Below are positions 60,417 to 64,000 of a stretch of DNA of 64,000 bases, piece by piece. A program made the translations under genes and the position numbers. Positions within the stretch are counted from its first letter, which is position 1; each line of letters starts with the position of its first letter. Below the pieces are notes generated by a model that saw only the letters and a program-made list of their open reading frames with translations, made no database searches and had not been told where the DNA came from. Source of the DNA: Alnus glutinosa (taxonomy: Eukaryota; Streptophyta; Magnoliopsida; Fagales; Betulaceae); assembly GCF_958979055.1 (NCBI RefSeq), contig NC_084897.1, positions 24,207,628 to 24,271,627 of the forward strand, written 5' to 3'.

Positions 60417-60510
60417 CTAACCAAAGCTTGGTGTTGGCAAATATCACTCCTTAATAACTTGAATTAACCAACATACTGATCAGCTCTCTAATTCGATCTA
60501 GCCTATAAAT

Positions 60511-61268
60511 ATGAACAAGGCACCAGAAGAAGAACACCCCGTGAAGGCCTTTGGGTGGGCAGCTAGGGACGCATCTGGGCATCTCTCGCCCTTTAACTTC
60601 TCTAGAAGGTGATCAGTTCTACTCTAGCTATCTCTAGCTAACAGTACTGCTTGCATGCATCACTTTAACATATATGCGTTCATAAACATTCACTAGCTAC
60701 TTTAAAATCACTACCAGTAGCGATGACGATGACGATGTTTTTGTGTTAAAATGATTATATATATGCAGGGAAACAAAGGATGATGATGTCAGGTTTAAGG
60801 TGTTGTATTGTGGAATATGTCACTCCGACCTTCACAGCATCAAGAATGAATGGGGCTTCTCTACTTACCCTCTTGTTCCTGGGTAAATATTTCCTTCCAT
60901 ACAATATTCAATTGATACCACAAGTGTGTAACAGTAACTAAAATAAAAATATACACTTTTTTGCTAACTAGCTAGAAAAAACTTTACTTTATCACTCTTG
61001 ATCTTTCATTATTTTTGTAATCATATCCATAAACTTAAAAAAATGTCAATTTAGTCTATTCATCTTTCAATTTCAACCTCCGTTGTACATAATTTTTCGT
61101 TAAATCCTCTCAAAATTCTTAAAATACCCCTCATTTTTTTTAAAAAAAAAATAAAATAAAAAAATTACAATGATTTAGACGTTGGTCAGGATTTAATAGA
61201 ATTTGCAAAAATACTCAAGCCTGAATCTTTGAATTTTTTGATTTAACGAAAAATTATAATGGATTGGT

Positions 61269-61328
<60 letters not shown>

Positions 61329-62113
61329 AATAAATACAACAAATTGACACTTTTAAAAGTTTAATGGTATGATTGCAAAAGTGATGAAAAATATGAGAGT
61401 AATAAGTTAAGTTTTATCGGCTAACTATTTTAGCTACTGTATTGCATGAGATGTTCACGAAATCTTAAAACTAAAATTATTTGTACCAACAATTTTTGCC
61501 ACTTTTACTTTTCCAGACCGATAAAAAAGTTGTTTTACCCAAAAATCATGGTTGTAGCTTTTCTTTTATTTTTCTTTTTTTAGGTTGGAGAAGTGAGAAT
61601 TAAACTCAATCAAAAGGAACTTGAGGAATTTTCTCTTCTTTGTCGCTTAATTTTGAATTCAATTTTATATGTTCTTCAAATTTCATTTTTTAACTGTAAG
61701 TAGATTATTATTCCAAAAGTTATGCCCCGGAACTCGCTTAGTTCCGTCTTGGTCACATAACAAGATCCTGGAATATTTTTGTTTTCTCATTTATGAAATT
61801 CCAATTTAGACTCTTTAAGTTGTAACACTCAATTACAAAGTTAATTATGAACCAATTTTCACGGTCATCAAAACCATAATATAAGAAAACAGAAATTTTG
61901 AGAACGAAGTGAAAACAGCTTTCATCTGATGTCGAAATCAAAATATATGACCGTTTTAATTACTTCGCCTAAGTCTATATTAAACAGCATATACCACTTT
62001 GAATTCTTATTTAACACTGAATTTGTCTATCAATAAAAACCTAACCATTTGGATCGATCCTGGCCATTATGGTCATAAGATCATGAATATCATTAGCTGC
62101 ATGTACGTCATAC

Positions 62114-62154
<41 letters not shown>

Positions 62155-62159
62155 CCTTC

Positions 62160-62190
<31 letters not shown>

Positions 62191-63439
62191 CACTTGTTTT
62201 TTCTTCTTTAATTAATTTACTCTTTAACTTTTCTGAACCATGTCAACAGAAGACGAAATGGCAAAATAATAAGTTTTCCTTTCCGCGTTAAAGGTTTTTT
62301 TAAGTCTCCTGATGTCGACGTACGACCAACTTAATTAGTGTGTACGTATATATATACCGCTGACTTTTTTTTTTTTTTTTTTTTTGTTAGAAGCCTATTT
62401 TTAAAACCCATCTTAATCTTTGTTAAAAAAAAAAAAAAAAACAAAACAAAAAACAAAAAACCATCTTAATCAGGTCTATCTTGTCACTATGTCCTTATAC
62501 TGTTAAATACTCATTTTTTTAGTGTTCAATAAATTAATGTAATCTTTTGAACAAATCAACTTTACGTACAAATTACAATTATCAGTGTAAGAGACACTAA
62601 AACCATGGTGAATTTCTGTTAGTCGCTTAATTTATACTCTACACAGAAGACTACGCAGAATAATATATAAAATGTCCTTGAAACAATATCCTTAATTAAG
62701 AGTACTTGGACCAAAAAACCTTTGGATTTTGGCTTTAAAAGAAAAGAAAAGAAAAAAAAAAAAAAAAACTTTTTAAAATTGTTAGACCGACATAAACCTC
62801 ATAAATAAACACAAACAAACAATCATGAGACCAAGAAAGTCATGAACATTTTAAAATTATAATAATAAAAGATAAAAAAAAAAAAAAAAAAAAAAATAGC
62901 ATGATGTTGGATTTTTAACTTGCAGGCACGAAATTACTGGGGAAGTGACAGAAGTAGGTAGCAAGGTAAAGAAAGTTAAAGTTGGAGACAAAGTGGGTGT
63001 TGGATGCATGGTCGGTGCATGCCACTCCTGCGAGAACTGTAACAAAGACCTTGAAAATTACTGTCCCCAATGGATACTCACCTTCGGTTCCGTTTACCAT
63101 GATGGAACAATCACATATGGAGGCTACTCAGATACTATGGTAGCTAACCAGCGCTACATAGTCCGATTCCCGGATAACATGCCACTTGACGCTGGTGCTC
63201 CCCTTCTTTGTGCCGGGATCACAGTGTATAGTCCCCTAAAATATTTTGGTTTAGCCGAGCCAGGTAAGAACATTGGAGTTGTTGGCCTAGGCGGGCTTGG
63301 TCACGTGGCTGTCAAATTTGCCAAGGCTTTTGGGGCGAAAGTGACGGTAATTAGCACCTCCATTAGCAAGAAGGATGAAGCTTTGGAACATCTTGGTGCT
63401 GACTCATTTTTACTTAGCAATGACCAAGAACAAGTCCAG
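60511..63439 (+). CDS. Cinnamyl-alcohol/mannitol dehydrogenase-like NADP enzyme (5' part)
   Basis: A zinc-dependent medium-chain dehydrogenase that interconverts alcohols and aldehydes with NADP(H). Three exons are in the window: 60511-60608, 60769-60882 and 62926-63439 (242 residues of about 360); the rest lies beyond 64000. Visible residues: catalytic zinc C47 (YCGICHSD), H72-E73 (GHE) and C166; structural zinc C103, C106, C109, C117; dinucleotide motif GLGGLG at 191-196; and S214-T215-S216, the NADP-preferring loop. [15 protein letters not shown] and TITYGGYSD fit the ELI3/mannitol-dehydrogenase class rather than bona fide lignin CADs, so the substrate is uncertain. Splice phases agree throughout. 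Introns 2 and 3 each hold a copy of the same inverted-repeat element. A 12-codon remnant of a second copy is at 21014. Confidence 0.92.
60960..61430. repeat. Inverted-repeat element in CAD intron 2
   Basis: The left arm 'tttattatcactcttgat...' type sequence (ttatcactcttgatctttca, gtcaatttagtctattcatc) pairs with the right arm (aatacaacaaattgacactt, gtgatgaaaaatatgagagt). A TA microsatellite (61274-61324) is in the loop. The same family is at about 63450-63940 in intron 3. Confidence 0.6.
61274..61324. repeat. (TA)n microsatellite
   Basis: About 50 bp of TA in the centre of the inverted-repeat element of CAD intron 2. Confidence 0.95.
61431..62925. other. Remainder of CAD intron 2
   Basis: AT-rich intron with a (CT)n run (62117-62149), several poly(T) and poly(A) tracts and no coding signal. 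The acceptor TTGCAG is at 62920-62925. Confidence 0.7.
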
Positions 63440-63449
63440 GTAAATATTA

Positions 63450-63940
<491 letters not shown>

Positions 63941-64000
63941 TCCTTAGTTTATTTTCTTCGCATATCAATTTTGCTGTGTTTGATGGATGATCTTTGTCCA

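Larger units (their letters stand above)
38716..60546. repeat. Segmental duplication unit B (LecRK - RGL - CAD)
   Basis: Collinear copy of 2701-21049. Homology begins at 'aacatttcaagactattatc' and continues through the CAD promoter to codon 12, after which only this copy continues into a full gene. Relative to A it carries LTR elements at 39315 and 47904 and MITEs at 51318 and 59951. Confidence 0.9.

Overview
This is a nuclear segment from a eudicot plant, probably a woody species. The signs are large intergenic AT-rich tracts, GT-AG introns, legume-lectin receptor kinases, a 16-exon rhamnogalacturonate lyase, a CAD/mannitol-dehydrogenase-type gene and nested CACTA, LTR, LINE and MITE elements. 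The species cannot be fixed from sequence alone.

The backbone is a recent segmental duplication. Unit A (about 2701-21049) and unit B (about 38716-60546) carry the same order on the + strand: an L-type lectin receptor kinase (LecRK), a rhamnogalacturonate lyase (RGL), then the promoter and start of a zinc alcohol dehydrogenase. In unit B all three look functional, and the dehydrogenase runs off the window end. In unit A the LecRK is intact, the RGL has a 7-bp insertion that frameshifts it, and the dehydrogenase is cut after 12 codons at the edge of the duplication.

Between the units lie a LINE-like 3' end, a degenerate CACTA (En/Spm-type) transposon of about 12 kb (22001-34116), and a third, more diverged LecRK (35578-37524). 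The CACTA carries palindromic subterminal repeats, a 3.1-kb tract of degenerate telomere-like repeats, a TNP2-type transposase with two nonsense codons and a frameshift, and a second broken element gene. The left edge of the window (1-2700) holds two more CACTA-type right ends. Next to the second is a fragment of a p23 co-chaperone gene on the minus strand.

Because the two units serve as empty-site controls for each other, several insertions can be dated after the duplication, with target-site duplications visible: two related non-autonomous LTR retrotransposons in B, two MITEs in B and one in A. Divergence between the units is uneven. The RGL 5' half is almost identical, whereas the two LecRKs differ at 30 residues, 24 of them in the lectin/transmembrane half. 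The genes suggest a cell-surface receptor cluster beside cell-wall pectin and aromatic/sugar-alcohol metabolism genes, but nothing shows that they act in one pathway.
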